Of a stretch of 64,000 nucleotides of DNA, positions 43,290 through 57,005 are shown in pieces. The DNA is from Paraphaeosphaeria minitans. Lineage: Eukaryota > Ascomycota > Dothideomycetes > Pleosporales > Didymosphaeriaceae. The stretch is from the NCBI GenBank assembly GCA_015832175.1, contig WJXW01000010.1, positions 1,302,001 to 1,366,000 of the forward strand, written 5' to 3'. Under the pieces are notes generated by a model. The model did no database searches, was not told the origin of the DNA, and saw only the letters and a list, made by a program, of their open reading frames with translations. A program made the translations under genes and the position numbers. Positions within the stretch are counted from its first letter, which is position 1, and every line of letters starts with the position of its first letter.

Positions 43290-44549
43290 ATTAGTAGGTC
43301 TTTAGGTATAATCCTTATCTTTCCTCTTAGTACCTGTGCTTTATTATCTAGGGTGTGCTAGTAGAAGCGCTTAAGGTAGTTACTATACGTAATATACTAG
43401 AATATAACTCTATTAAGCTCTTCTAGTTAGTAATATAACTAGCTAGGGTAGTTAATAGAGATTTAGTAAGGGCCTAGCTAGTAATTCCTTATCTTTACGG
43501 CTATTAACTTGTCTATAGCCCTAATTAAATCCTAAACTAGCACTAGGTCTCCTTTGTAAAAGTCTAGTTAATAGGCTTTACTAAAATCCTATTACTCTAC
43601 TCCTTTAAGGCGTATTCTTTTTAACCTAAATAGCGCCTCTAAAAGTTTATTACCTCTCTATTCTAACTACTTAGCCCTTAGGGCAAGTAGATCTAATTAG
43701 TTCTCTACTTTTAACTATAGTAGGGTCTGCCAGCTTTTAATCGCCAGCTTAATAGGTAGTATAGGTTAAAAACTAGTTATTATCTCTGTAGGTGCTAACC
43801 CTATGCTTTATTAAATTAAAACCCTCTTAGCCTATACTACTATAGGTAAATTGTACTCCTAATTATTTTCTAGCTTTATAAGCGCTGTAATAAGTAATTA
43901 GTAACCTTGTTTAACTAGTTCTTAAACCTTAGAGTTATAGGAGAAAGCTTAGATATAGTGTATTTTATAGTGTCTAGCTAGTGCTTTAACTACTAATTTA
44001 TTTTTAGGCCCCCTATCTACACTTAGTTAAGGAAACACCCCCTACCTATAGATAATATCCTTATAGAAGAACTTTACAATACTTTCTAAATCTACTCTAA
44101 TAAGCGCTCTAGCTTTAGGCTATCCTAAGGCGTATTCCCTAGTAATAATAAGGAAGAATTTCTAATGCTTACTTATAGACATGTAGGTAATATTAATAGT
44201 CTATTATTTAAACAAGGTCTTAAAGTTACTAATTTTAAGGCTTATCTCTATCTAATTACCTTATTTAGTAGCATAGATAGTATATTTCTTTAGCTTAGTT
44301 TAAATTGTGTTAAACTAGCTCTACTACTAGAACTAAGATTAAATCGCAGCATTTATAGCCTAGATTCCTTTATAGTAGAGGTGCTAGTAGACCTCCTAAA
44401 CAAGTGCCTTTTAAATATCTAGGTTATTAATTACACTTTAGATAGCAAGATTTAAGGTTAACTTTTTAAATAGTAGGTTTACTTTTACAAAAAAGGTTTA
44501 GGCCTTCTTTATCTATAAAAGGCGGCTTTTCTAGGGTATTAGCCTATTA
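43290..44549 (-). pseudogene. B2 integrase
   Basis: Minus strand. A core domain is visible at about 43930-44200: TINITYMSISKHQKFF-like residues (first catalytic Asp in the DxTYMP context, now Asn), then YALG and ALIRVDLESIVKFFYKDI, and LSVDRGPKNKLV (the DGGPEN motif, Gly to Arg and Glu to Lys) near 43995. The C-terminal part extends to about 43290. The upstream zinc region adjoins E2 at the GGTCT duplication (44550-44554). The deletion in B1 removed most of this gene. Confidence 0.82.
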
Positions 44550-44554
44550 GGTCT

Positions 44555-44749
44555 TGTTGTGGTAAAAAGGGCTCGAACTATCACAGGATATTCAGGAGCA
44601 GAGTTGTAAAGAATACAAAGAGCTAATTGTAGGAAAGGATACTAAAAGGGCAGACTATATATAAAAGAAACGAGCCTCTTAGCAAGAATCCTGTGATCTG
44701 AATTAGTGGATCTAGAAAGAATTACAGAAGTAAGTGTTTTACTTTAACA
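44555..44749 (-). repeat. 3' LTR of E2 (195 bp)
   Basis: The least mutated E LTR. Plus-strand ends are TGTTGTGGTAAAAAGG and TTTTACTTTAACA, so the original CA terminus is kept. Confidence 0.94.
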
Positions 44750-45285
44750 CACCCCCTAGGTGATCGCTTAAAGCGGATCACTTATCCTAAGAAGTAATCT
44801 ATAATTGTCTAAATCCTTCCTAAAGATCTTTAAAAAAACCGTCTAAAGGCTGTTTAAAGATTAAAAAACTATTAAGAATTATTCTTCTAAATCTCCTTAT
44901 CTTAAGAACAGTAATTCTATCACCTCCTACTTATTGTGATAGCGAAACAATCACTGTTTATCTTTTAAATTACGAATCCTATTATAAATCGTGTCCAGAA
45001 TCTCTTCTTCTAGTGGGTTAGGAGCTTATAAGCGTAGCACAAAGGCCTAGAGCGTAAATGCTTTTATTCTACTACTTTTTTCGCTTACTTCTTATTAACT
45101 ATAAAGTAATTTCCCCGCTCTTACTAGCTAGCAAGTATAATAGGCAGGCGCGTTTTAATTAGGAAAGAGCAGTAGTAAAAGAAATAAGTAGTAAAGAAGG
45201 AGCGCATTTAGCGCTTAATAATTAGATAGGTAGTAGAGTATATAAGCCCTTTACTAGCGCTTAATCTTCTCTCTTTAATCTTTTA
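44750..45285. other. E2 3' region next to the LTR, no gene
   Basis: Homologous to 24995-25620 of E1. It begins with the probable polypurine tract in complement (CACCCCCTAGG). No coding pattern is visible. Confidence 0.45.
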
Positions 45286-46320
45286 CTTTTAACGCTTTAA
45301 CCTCTTATCTAATTTAAGCCTACTAGTTTAAGCCTTTAAATTCTACTACTTTATAGTAAGTTCTCTTTTTCTAATTATTACCTTACGCTCTTTCTATTAT
45401 TTAGAGCTTTACTAACTCTTTTAAATATCTAATAACCTAGCTAAAGCACGCGTAGTAAAGGCTGTAAAAGCTACTAAATAAAGCTCCTAATCCTCCTACT
45501 AAGATTCTCCTACTCTACTAGCTTCTTCTGCCCTAGCTTTAGGCCCCTAGTAATTACTTAGTGCTCTTAGATAAGTAAGCTACTTAGGCTGCTTAAAAGG
45601 AGCTCTAGCAGGAAAGAGTAATAAACGCTACTATAATAACACTTTAAGCTTAGGCAGGCGCTACTATACCTACTTTACTTACTCTTACACTACTATATAT
45701 AGGGTTATTCTGTCACTTTAGCTAATTCTATTAATTATTTCTGTAGCTAGCCGCATATTTAGACTCTAGCTATAGATTTTATCTGCTATTAACTATTAGA
45801 GGGTGCTAATATAAGCTTTTATTCTAAAATTCTTTCTAGATTTAGCTAATACTTTCTATAAGAGAGGCTAATCACTAAGCTACGTAAGAGGGTTAAAGTA
45901 GCTTTATAAGCTCCTCCTTCTACTAGCAGTTAGGAGGAGTAAGCTTAGTATATAGCTACTATTCTACTCCTTCCCTCCTAGCTAATTCTTAGTAGAGGAT
46001 AAGGTAATTACCCTCCTACCCTACCTATTAAGGAGCAGCGCAGTCGCAGCTAATACTCTAATTAAAATAGCTAAATAAGCGGCCTATTAGCTCTAAAGTA
46101 GGATAGAGGCTAGGTAAGTACTTTTCCTCCTACTAATTAAAGGAGAGGAGACTAGGGTAAGCTATTACCTACTACTAATTAAAGGAGAGGTAGAGGAGGT
46201 AAATAGGGTAAGGAATTACCTACTACAGAGAGGAGGAGAGGAGGAGGATAGGGAGAATCTCCTACTACTAATTATAGGGGAGATTCTCGCACCCCTATAA
46301 TTAAGCAGAAGAGGAAAAGG
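45285..46320 (+). pseudogene. Antisense reading frame of E2, unknown protein
   Basis: Same frame as in E1, e.g. NNLAKARVVKAVKATK near 45430 and AFILKFFLDLANTFYKRG near 45820, then LVEDKVITLLPYLLRSSAVA near 45975 and the repetitive tail IKGEVEEVNRVRNYLLQRG near 46180. Substitutions between the two copies are mostly silent or conservative in this frame, and both lack shifts over about 300 codons. That argues for a real ancestral gene, though shared descent alone also keeps frames aligned. Confidence 0.58.
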
Positions 46321-46529
46321 GTCTATATACTTATAGATAAGCTCTTTAATCTCCTTTTCCTCTAATTTCTATTCTCCCTCTAATCTTTTCTTTTTTTTCT
46401 TTTTCTTTTCTTATTTCTTAGCTCTAAATTAATAATTCTAAGTAGTTAATAGATTATTTCTCTACTTACCTACTCTTATTCTGTGATTGTTATGCTTATA
46501 TTTTATAGATTTAATAGCCTTTTAAATCT

Positions 46530-49500
46530 ATTAAACTGCTAATAAGTAAGAGCCTTTGTAAGGCCATCTACTAGTATTTTACTAGTTAGAAGATATTCTA
46601 CTTAAAATAATCCTTTCGCATGCTCTTACCACAACTATATATTCTAAATATCTATATAGCGTAGTTAAGTAGTGATTCTTTTGTTCTTTCTAATCACTAA
46701 ATAAATAGTTTAAAGATTATTGTAATAGACCTTTTATAAAGGTCCTAGATCTAGAGTAAGCTTAGTAAAGAATCTCTTAATCGCTATAGCTTCTTTACTT
46801 ATATATTTAAGCGCTAGAAGCTCTGCTTCTATTATTAAAGTAGTAATTATGTTCTATTAAGCTGCTTTCTATAGGATAGCTCCTCTAAACAATAGGATAA
46901 TATATCTATAGGAAGATCGCCGTAATATTAGATTATTAGCGAAAGAAGCATCTCTACATATTAGCAGATTAGGTCTATTATAGCTACTAAAGACTATAGC
47001 CTACTATCTAGTTTAATAGAGGTAAAGAATCACACAATTAATAGCAGCAAAGTGTTCTTTACTTAGATTTATTAGAAAGTGTAATAGCTTTAACACTGCA
47101 AAGGCTATATCTAGGCGTAGCATAATTACTGTGTAGAGAGCTAATCCCACCTCTTCTTAAAAGAGCTTTATTTATTAAGGAGTGGCTTCTCCTGTGCTTA
47201 GAATAAAATCTTCTACTAATAGAGGTGTAAGAGAGAAGCTCCTAGAGTTTAAAAGGTTAAACTTTTTTATAATCTTATTAATATAGGTATTATAGACTAG
47301 AGAAATTAATCTTACTTCTCTATCCCTAATTACTTAAACACTTAGGAACCACTCTACTAGTCCTTTTAATTTAATCTTATATTTGTTCGCGATCTTCTTC
47401 TAAAAATCTAGGGCTTCTTTATCTTTACTCTTGTAATAGAGAAGAAGAATGTTGTTAATATAAAATAGAATAATAATACTTTAATTACTATTAAAGAAAA
47501 GGCATAGCTCTTCTAGCGAAGCTAAGAGTCTATAAGATTAAAGTAATCCTGTAAATTCCTTATACTAAAGAAGTAGTAAATTTCTTAAGCTATATAAAGC
47601 TTAATTTAATCTTACACACTTTCTTAGCTTTTTAAAACTATTAGGTAATTTATAAGTTACTAGATTAGCGGCTGTAATAAGAGTATTTAGAAACGCTCCT
47701 ACTATATTAAATTATAAGATTTCTAGATTAAATTCTACTGCTAGAGCTATAGCTAATTAAAAAGATCTTACTGCTAGGGTAGCAGCATAGGTAGAGTAGA
47801 GAGTATTTTTTTTCTAAAGATCTCCTCTTACAACGATTTAAGCTTTACACTTTTTAAAGTATCTATTTTAATTAAACTTATAAGTAAAGACCTACTTTAA
47901 AAGGAGTAGTTACTCTAACACCTCTAATTGTTTAATCTCTATCTAGGTACCTTTATCTTATAAAGTTAAGATCTCCTTATAAGCGGCAAAGAGGAATAGC
48001 TTCCTATATAAATAATTATAAAGGTGTTTCTATAGGGTTAGCTCTAGTATAAGCTTATCTCTATAAGTCTAAGCTGCATAAGACGCTCTAGGCGCCTTTC
48101 TAAGTATAGAAGCGAATACTATTATATTTAGTGTAATATATTCTTCTTGCTTAGACTAGGCCTCTACTACTCCTAGTATAAACGTGTGCTCTAATATTAT
48201 ATTAAGATTACTTTAAAGATAATTAGCAATTAGTGTATAAACACCTAGCTTCTACCTACCCCCTAACTAATTATTCTAATTATTTTGCTTCCTTAATCTT
48301 TGCAATAGCAGATAGCGATTTATTAGTTAGTTAATTTTTAGTGCTTTACTACAATTTTACTTACTTATTCTACTTACCTCTAGATAGATCTGCCTTCGCC
48401 TTTAGTGCGCTAGTAGGTTATCTGCTTTATCTAGCGTAATTAAGTTATCTACGCTAGGTTAATTAGTAACCTAATTAGTTTCTACTAATAAATAGGGTAT
48501 TAAATCCCTAGATTCTAGCAGGCTAGCTCTCTTAGTAGTGTTCTAGTGGCTGCTAGATATCTCTTAATTACTTAACAGATCACCCCTAGGATTACCTAGC
48601 TCTAGTGTCTAATTAAGGGTTATAAGTCCTGTGCTTCCTTTCCTACTTAAGCGAATTCTTAGCTACTAGCTAGCTAAGCCTATAGCTCGCTTAGTAGTAG
48701 GTACCTTAGATTCCTAATTACTTAGCTAGCCTACTTTGCTTTTAATTACCTAAAGGTTACCTATAGGTCTAGTAGTAGTTCTTATATACTTATTTATTTT
48801 AGGAAGAATATTAAGCGCGTCTTTATATACTTCTCCTAGATTATTTAGCTCTCCTTCTTAGAGGCTTTCTACTATTTTTAACACTTCTATTTTTAGAATA
48901 GATTATTCCTCTAATTCTTTATAGAATAAGGACTTATTAAACTTTACATTTTGTGTAGTAATCACCTAATTAAGCTAGAGAATCTATATTTAGTAGATAT
49001 TAGAAGCTTTATAGCCTACTAGGTATCTAATATAGCCCCTAGGATTCACTTTAAATCCTCTTCTATCTTGCCTAGCTGTACGCTCCTAATCTAAAGGGTA
49101 GGCTTAGCAGCTATAGGCGTAGACAGCACTCTAGTTTAGACGAAGATTAGCTATCCTATATTATGTTTTTGCTAGTTTAAAATAACAAAAATATTGTCTA
49201 AACTAAGCATCTAACGTTTTATTAGGTAATTAATAGCCTAATACTAGGCTAGGAATTATTCCTTAGAGCTAGTATGCCGCTTATATAATTTTAGGCCAGA
49301 GATTTAATAGTAGATTTGCGCTTATTTACATTTTAATTACTTTTATTATAAGCTCCTAGCCTACTCTTTCTATAGCGCTATTAGGCTTATGCGTATAGGG
49401 TGGTAGTCTGCTAATTATTATCCCTTCCTAATTAGCCCAAAATTTGTACTAGGATTTCCCTCTTTATAGAAGTGTTGCTGTATTATTGTCCTAGTAGATT

Positions 49501-49900
49501 TTTGTAATTTAAAGCTCGTATTTTATATTAACAAAAGCTAAGAAATCCTACTACACTCTTATTATCTTAAAAAGCGTCTTTGTTCTAAGATTAAAAACGT
49601 AAGGTTTTTTACTAAAATCTTCTTTAATTAGCAAAACCCAGTTTTCTCTATTTTAAGCAGTGGGCATATTAAATAGATCTTAGGATAATAAATAAAATAG
49701 CCTAGGTAATTATTCTCTAGGTCTTCTAGAAATTACTTAGGTTACATGTGTAGTAGTATAGTGCTCATAATTCTTTCTTAATATTCTAGTAATCTTTACA
49801 CCTTAGGCTATAGTTACTAGAGCTTATAGGGCTCTACTTCCTGCATGCCCTGCTTAAAGGTGCTAAAGGTCCTTAGAATTTAATCTCTTAATATTAACCT
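46530..49900 (-). pseudogene. E2 pol: integrase, RT, RNase H
   Basis: Minus strand. The pre-integrase zinc domain and integrase core lie at about 48900-49900 (HL-stop-AGHAGSRAL-like near 49850). RT is at about 47280-48060, with GAFLNT near 47695 and the catalytic box YINNILL at about 47445-47470. RNase H is at about 46540-47010 and ends in a segment with SRWPYK, corresponding to the ADGLTK motif of copia elements. Copia order (integrase before RT) is clear. Many TAG/TAA codons make it non-functional. Confidence 0.87.
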
Positions 49901-50299
49901 AGGATAATCCTTTAGTGGTCACACTTATAATAGTTAGACAAGAGTAGATTAGCTTATATTATAGGAAAGTAAGGTTATACTCGCATCTTAGGTCTACTAA
50001 GATAACGCTTTATTCTAGGCTTCTAATTCTAAAAGTGTAATTTAAACTAAGGTACTAAATCTTTACTTTCTTTAAAAGAGCTTCTAATATAATATTTATA
50101 TAAAAGCTTTCTACTACTCTTACTCCTTAGAGCAGTAGATCTTTTATAAATCTCTTATTTTTCCTATGCAAAGCGTTCTTAATTAGTCTATTACTAATTC
50201 CTAAGATTAGGAGGCTTTATGTACCTGCCTCTACACTTTTGTTTAATAATTAAAACGTCCTAGGAATAAGTCTTTTATAATTGTTAACTAGGTAAACTG

Positions 50300-51660
50300 C
50301 TGTAGCACTGTCTAGTATTATACATTCTAATAGAGAATAAGCGTTAGAATATAGAGTAGAGTAGACACCTAATGCTCCATTGTCTATAGGCAGATTAAAT
50401 AGGTTTAGTAGAGCAGTAGTAATACTACTAGAATACTTAATAGTTTTAGTAGAGGATTGTTTCTTATTCTATCCTGCCTTTGTAATCGCATTACAAAGGT
50501 TTAACTACTTAGACTACTTAAGTTAATTAAGAATCTCTAATTTTTCTTTATTAGTGAGATTAAATAATAATGTTCTATCCTAAGGTAATCTAGCTATTAC
50601 GGTTTAAAGTCTTTAGCACTCTATTAGTTTCTACCTATAAGCATAGGGCTTATAGGGACAGTTTGGTTGTTTCTTTATCTAATTAGACAATCAGAACTAT
50701 TAGAGTTAGTAGATTGTCTTAATAATCTATTAAAAGTAGCGAATACCCCACTTGTTTTATTAGAACTAGATTAGATTAAATACTCCTAAACAAGCGCCAA
50801 AAATACCTTCCCTAGATTATCTAGCGTGATCTAATTCTGTCCTAGCGTCTTATCCTAGATTAGCTGTTAGTTTATTAATTAGGCCTAATCTAGTGCTATA
50901 CGCGCGGTGATTATATCTAGGAAATCTTAGGTAGTAAGCAGTCCGCTAATTTCGCTAATTAAGTAGGTCTTTACTTTTTAATAGAGGAGCTGCCACTCTT
51001 TAAACTAGGTCTTAGGACTTTGTCTTGCCTACTTAGCCTTCTTAAAATAAGCGCGGTATAAAGCTTAAACATTATTCTATATAGCTTCTTTATTTAGTAC
51101 GAGATCTTCCTTTAAGAGTTAAATTAGGGACTAAAGCGTAGTTTAGCGTGTATTAACTAGAGTAATTATGGTAGGAGTAAGCAGATTAGGCGATACTGTA
51201 GCGTTTACCTAAGTCTAGAGATTCTGTATCTTAGTATAGTCTACTTACTATTCTAAAACTACTACTCTATATTCTACTATTTATAAAGGAAAGCTCTCTT
51301 TATCTATTTTATACTTAGTAAGCTTTGCTTTGTATAATTAAATACTTGCTATAGAGGCTATATCTGCAATTAGTAATAGTTTCTGTAAGAGCGGAGGTCG
51401 TTCTGGCTTTATGTAATTAATTACTAGAGCGTTAATTGCCTCTAGGTTAATTTAGTTCTAGATTCCTTTTAAGTTTGCTTAGAATTAAAGCTAGACAAAC
51501 TAGTAGGGCTAACTAGCGCGATTAATAAGCTGTACTTCTACTATTTTAACAATTTTTGTAATTAGAAATAGAGGGGTTATATCGTAGAGAGGTTCTAAAT
51601 AGAGTGTTGTATAATAATTTAAGTATTACTAAGTAGGCAGGGAGAGTTGTCCTACGTTTT
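50300..51660 (-). pseudogene. E2 gag
   Basis: Minus strand, between the 5' LTR and integrase. It contains a degraded CCHC knuckle at about 51005-51055 (LYRAYFKKAK-stop-ARQSPKT), in which E1 retains the second Cys of the motif. The rest is helical and Asn/Leu-rich. The start codon cannot be decided. Confidence 0.65.
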
Positions 51661-51678
51661 AAGCGCTAGGCTTATAAC

Positions 51679-51873
51679 TGTTATAGTAAAAAGGGCTTAA
51701 ACTATTATAGGATATTTAGGAGTAGAGTTGTAAAGAATACAAAGAGCTAATTATAGGAAAGGATGCCAAAAGGGCAGACTATATACAAAAGAAACGAGCC
51801 TCTTAGCAAGAATCCTGTGATCTGAATCAGTGGATCCAGAAAGAATCACGGAAGTGAGTGTTTTACTTCAATA
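51679..51873 (-). repeat. 5' LTR of E2 (195 bp)
   Basis: Plus-strand ends are TGTTATAGTAAAAAGG and TTTTACTTCAATA. The GGTCT duplication follows. Confidence 0.94.
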
Positions 51874-51878
51874 GGTCT

Positions 51879-54475
51879 TTTTTTAGATAGTAAGAATCTC
51901 GCTATCTCTTCTAATTCTTTTCAAAAGTCTTTGCTAAGGATCTAGGCCTCTTATAAAGTAAATACTAAGCCATTATTGTACTTCTCTACTATATAGTCTA
52001 TAAAGGGACCTAGGTCTTTTTCTAATTCTTCTGGCGCTGTCTATCCTTTTAGTTAGGGGTACCTTAATAATCTACTAGTAATAATATTATATTTTCCTAG
52101 CCTATAGACAATTTTAAAGTCCTATAGCAGTATTATACCTAGCTATTAGTTTATAACTAATCTAGAGAGGTTAGTAGAAAACTAGTTAAGCTGTAAAATT
52201 AGAGTAGCTGTATCTGTTTTAATAATAAATTAGGTCTTATATAGGTACAGTATAAACTTCTTTAGTGCCTATACTACTGCTTTGTATTTAAGCTTAGTTA
52301 AGTGCTACTTTAATTTTGCTTTAGACTACAGTGTACTTTTAAACTACACTAGGTGGCGCTTCCTATTCTCTCTTACTTACTTAATATAGGCTCCTCCTCC
52401 TTATAAACTTATATCTACGCAGACAAAGATCTGCCTTCCTAATTTATAATTAAGAGTTATTAGAACTAGTGTAGTAGTAATGCTCTCCTTTAGGATATTT
52501 ATTAATTAGCGCTTAAAATCTCCTTACTTCTATTCTTCGCCTTTCCTAGTAAGTATATATAAAGGTTTTACTTTAATAGAAAAGTAAAAGATCTATTAGT
52601 AATAGTAAGTGTAAATCCTAATAAACTATTAGACTTCTCTTCAATTTATACATTGTTTCTAGTATAGAATCTTAGCCACTTTCTTGTCTTAGGGCAATTA
52701 GCTATTAGGCGATACTTTATATCCTATAATTTCTATTTAGTTTACTCCCTAGAAGGATTTTATTTCTAATATAGTAGTATAGGCCCTCTCTAGGTTAGTA
52801 AGTACCCTATCTAGCTGTATAATATGTTTAAGCACAAATTAGCGTACCCTAAGAAGGGCTTCTTTATCTCTATAGGTTAACTTTAGTCCTACTAATGTAA
52901 TATTATTAATAAAGGGTAAAGTATTAGGGAAATACTTCTAAAGGATTGTTAATATAGCTCTTTAGAAAACTTCTAGTAAATTTATTATATCTTATAGCAG
53001 TGTACAGTGCCTTATAAGGCCTATAGGTGTCTAGAAAGCTGTTATATCTCTTAAGGCCTTGTAGAGTGGTATCTAGTTAAACCCTAAAAATAGATTAAAT
53101 AGAGAGTAGATTACTCTACCTCTAATCCTCTCTAAAAACTTATTAGCTAAGGGTAGGAGATTAGCATCTCTTTCTAAAACCTTATTATAGAACTAGGCGT
53201 TATTAATTAATTAGTATTCTTTGTCTTTCTTTAGGACTAGGAACTAGGGGTTTTAATATTAGCTGTCGCATATTTTAAGAACTTTTTAGTTAATCTAATC
53301 TAAAATTATCTAGTGTACTATAGGCACTAGCTTTTTTAGGCAGTTGAAGCCTTTTACCTACTAGGCTTTATATAGGATAGTCTAAATCTAGTATAGAGGT
53401 ATAATATCCTTACTAATAGTTATTATCTTACTAAATTCCTAGGCTAGAGCTGCCTCCTAATAGAACATTAGCTTATAAATAAGTAAAATTTCTATAGGTT
53501 TTAGCTAGTCTCTAATATTTATCTCCTTTAGTTATTTAGGTGTTAATTAGTGCCCCTTTCTAAAATCTGTATATTTAGGTTTAAACATTCCTAAATATAT
53601 ATCTAGTTAAAGTCCCTAAAAAGCTATTACAGCTTGTTATTATTTAATAGCTCTTTCTCTCTAATCTAATCTCTCTACCTCTAATAGGCGGTCTCCTCTT
53701 AGGTTATCTATAGGCTAAACTTTATTTACTACCTTTTTATATATAGTATAGGTAGTTCCTAATTACCTAGCTACTATTACTTAACGTTCTCGCGCTTATT
53801 ATCTAATTAATTCTACTTAACTAATTTCTTACTTATTTTCTCTATCTTCTACCTTTTTATCACTAAGGTACGCACTAATAGGGTAACCCTATAGTAAGTG
53901 TACTTCCCCTATAAGTACACCTTTTATACGTTTCCTAAATCCTTATCACTTATCTTATAGTTAGAAAGTAGTAGAGTATCTAATCTAAGGAAAGAGACTA
54001 TTCTTTTCCTATCTATAGAGGTAACCCTATATAGGCATTAGCCTATTAGGGTGAATTCTATAGCTAACTAAGTAGCTATTATAAAGGGGGTCCCTAGGAT
54101 AATAGGCCTCCTAATGTTTTTTTTAATCTTAAAATAAGTAAGAATTATAATTAGCCTAATCTTAAGTAGTACACTATAGGTAGTTCCTATATACTTCTCT
54201 AAATCTCTACTAGCTCCTACTATACCTAATTATTCTTTAGTAGCTAAGTAGCTCTAATCTTAGTTCTAGATTATAATATTAAGTGCCCTTATAGTAGTAT
54301 ATCTTATAATATTTAGTTCTAATTCTAAGTTAAGCAGAACCTTATAGAGGCTTCTAAGAATAGTAATAAAATAGGTAAAGAGTTTTACTAGAATACTCTA
54401 AACTCCTATCTATTCTTCTACCTTAGTGCGACTTTAGAGGTTAACCTTATTAGCTTCTTTCTAATATCTATCCTA
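51879..54475 (-). pseudogene. B2 protease, RT and RNase H
   Basis: Minus strand. The protease is at about 54020-54450 and ends in RPIILGTPFIIAT near 54090, the flap/C-terminal ILGxPF signature of retropepsins. RT is at about 52650-53330: LINNAQFYNKV-like residues near 53195, VIYSLFNLFLGFN near 53090 and the catalytic segment PFINNITLVG at about 52895-52920 (FIDD to FINN). RNase H lies at about 52090-52560, closing with VYRLGKYNIIT near 52105. The RT is of the gypsy branch with an FIDDI box, distinct from the YLDDIL chromoviruses A, C and D. All this is absent from B1. Confidence 0.85.
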
Positions 54476-56500
54476 CACCTCTCTAATACTATATTAGGTA
54501 TTCTGTACAGCGTTTCCTTGCGCGATCTAGTATAGGCTAGGGCGTAACTTCTCTATTATTACTTCTAATAGGATAGTAGGTTCTTAAGGGTAGTCCTAAC
54601 TTCGTTTTTCTATTAATACTTATCTTTATTATGTCCCTATAAAGACATTTTCTAATTTACTCCTATCTAATTAGTTATTAGGCTTCTTTTCTTTTCTAGA
54701 GAGTAGTTGCTAGGCCTTTAAATATAGTTTATTCTAAAAAAATATTAATCTAACTATAATGCCTCTTACCTCTTAGGTTAGTGCTACTATTAGGATAGAA
54801 TTAGTATTTAGGGTGTTAATAAGTGCAATTAGCTCTTTATCTAATAGAGGAGTAGAGGCTATTTAAGTACCCTTCTTTCTACTAGCAGTTTTAGCTTCTA
54901 GTATAGCTTAGATAATACTCTCCTCTATTATCTAAGTAGGTTTAGAAGCGCTTTAGTTTACTTCTATAACTACTACTTATAGCACTAATTCATTATTATT
55001 AATTACTAGTAGAGGAGATCCTAGGCGGAATTCTCTAATCTATAGCTAGGGATTAATCCTAACCCTTCTTTCCTAAAGGTCTCTTATTTAAGCCACTAAT
55101 ACTAGTTTACTTACTCTAGCCCCTATAACTCTTTTAATACTTAGTTAGTTCTATTATTCTTATAAGCTCTTTTCTACTACCCTAGTTCTAGTAGTATTTA
55201 CTTTCTTAGTTATATTAACTTCTTTAAATAGGTAGGAGACCTCTAATAGGGTAGCGTAGAAGGCTTTAGCCCTTTTTATTACTTCTATCTTTAGCTCTTA
55301 GTCTCCCTACTTACTACTTATTAACCTAAAATATAATTAGCTTAATTTGTGTTTAAAATAGGTAGAGGCTTTCTTACCCTTTAGGCTTAGTACTTAGCTA
55401 AAATTCTTCTCTAAATACTTATTAGTAATAATAAAATACTATTTAATCTCCCTAACTAGGTACTAGAGCTGTGTATTTCTTTAGAAGTAGGGTATAGGCC
55501 CCCTAAATTTCTCTATCTAAAAGTGTTTTAGGCAATAGTAGAAGTTAAAAAACTAGCTATTAATATTAAAGATTTTATAGTACTAACCTCTTTTAATAAG
55601 GCCTTAGCGCTAGGGGTAGTCCTTTATAATATGCCTAGTTTCTCTATAGGTTCTATAAGCCTAGGCTTAATATTCCTAATTGCGAATCACCTAAGTACCC
55701 GCACTAGGGTTTATAATAGGGTTATAGGAGCTCTTAAATAACCTATTATTATGTTTTATACAAAAGGTTAGCTTTACAAGCTTGTTAAAAGCGTATTAGT
55801 TATTAGCTAGCTTATTAAGAATAAAACTAGTAGTAGTAGGTATAGAAGCCTTCTATTACTTATATTCTTCTATAGTAAGAGTAAGTTTTTTTATCTTTAT
55901 AATAACCTCTTAGACTTGCGTATCTGCTTCTTCCTTATAATTTTTATTTCTTTCTATTCTTGTTTCCTCCTGTACCTTAAAGAACTTCCTAAGTAGTAGG
56001 ATAAGTAGGATTACTAACAAAGTAGCTTTAGAATAAGCTAGATTTATAGTAACCTATCTCTCTTCCTGCTGCATAGCCCTAATTACTTTATCCTAGTCTC
56101 TACACTAGCGAAGGAAATTGTATATTTCTTACACCTAATAGGTGTTTACATTACCTCCTCTTAGGCGACTCTTTATTAGTATTCTATATATAACTATAGT
56201 CTTATTGTCTTAGCTAAGACCTCTAAAGAAAAAAGTCCTTACTTCTATCTACATAATTTATAATTAAGTAAGAGTAGCTTAGGTATAGCTATTAAACTTA
56301 TAGAAGTAGTTATTTAGTGTAATAGGCTACTAGCTTACTTTATTAAGCTAGCTCTTAAGGTAGACTCTAGTTAATTTTTAGTACTTTAAGTCTATTAATA
56401 AGTACTTAGAGTAAAGTATCTTCTAGAAGTTTTTTTAGTTAACTAAAGTGCTTCTATAGGCTGGCAGTTTTATAATATCCCTTTAGTAGGTGCCTAAGTA
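54476..56500 (-). pseudogene. B2 gag
   Basis: Inverted homologue of B1 gag (5540-7828), without the insertions, so it supplies the empty sites of C (near 54675) and of the solo LTR (near 56145). It contains the capsid-like part at about 55700-56450 and the degraded zinc knuckle near 55600-55655. It is heavily interrupted by TAG/TAA. Confidence 0.8.
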
Positions 56501-57005
56501 GAAGTAAGGTAGCTTTTATCTCTTAAGCTCCTTACTCTACTCTACTCTCTACTTAAAAGTTGTAGTCTTTTAAGAAAGTAGTAATATTAATACTACTAAA
56601 GCTTAGTACATTACTATTATTTAGGCTTAGAGTAAACTAAGCTACGTTTCTCTTTTAGGAAAAGCCTTCTATTCTTAGTCCTTTATCTTTAAACTGTTTT
56701 CTTTTATCTATGTTTTCTAAAAGGTAATTAGTAATGCCCTAGCTTATCTAACTAGTGCTGCTTTTAGTAGGGGTAGTTAGATAAATAGGGTTATTACAAA
56801 ACCTATATAAATCTATTTTGTCTCCTTTTTATTTTTCTTCTATTATCTACTTATTCTTATATTAGCTTTCTGTTAGCAATTTAGCTTTAGGTATGTAGAT
56901 ATTAATCTCGCTTAATAGAATCCTACTACTAATACCTCGCTTTCCCTTTTGTCCCTAACTTAATTATTGCTTAGATTAGAATTATTTAGGGTCTATCGCA
57001 TTCAC
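56501..57005 (-). other. B2 leader between minisatellite and gag
   Basis: AT-rich, homologous to B1 5166-5540. No coding pattern is visible except near its left edge, where gag starts. Confidence 0.45.

Larger units (their letters stand above)
44555..51873 (-). mobile_element. E2: full-length copia element inserted in B2
   Basis: LTRs of 195 bp (44555-44749, 51679-51873) and target duplication GGTCT (44550-44554, 51874-51878). It is uninterrupted, 7.3 kb, and homologous along its length to E1, mostly differing by C/T and A/G transitions. It gives the empty site for F near 49238. Confidence 0.95.
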
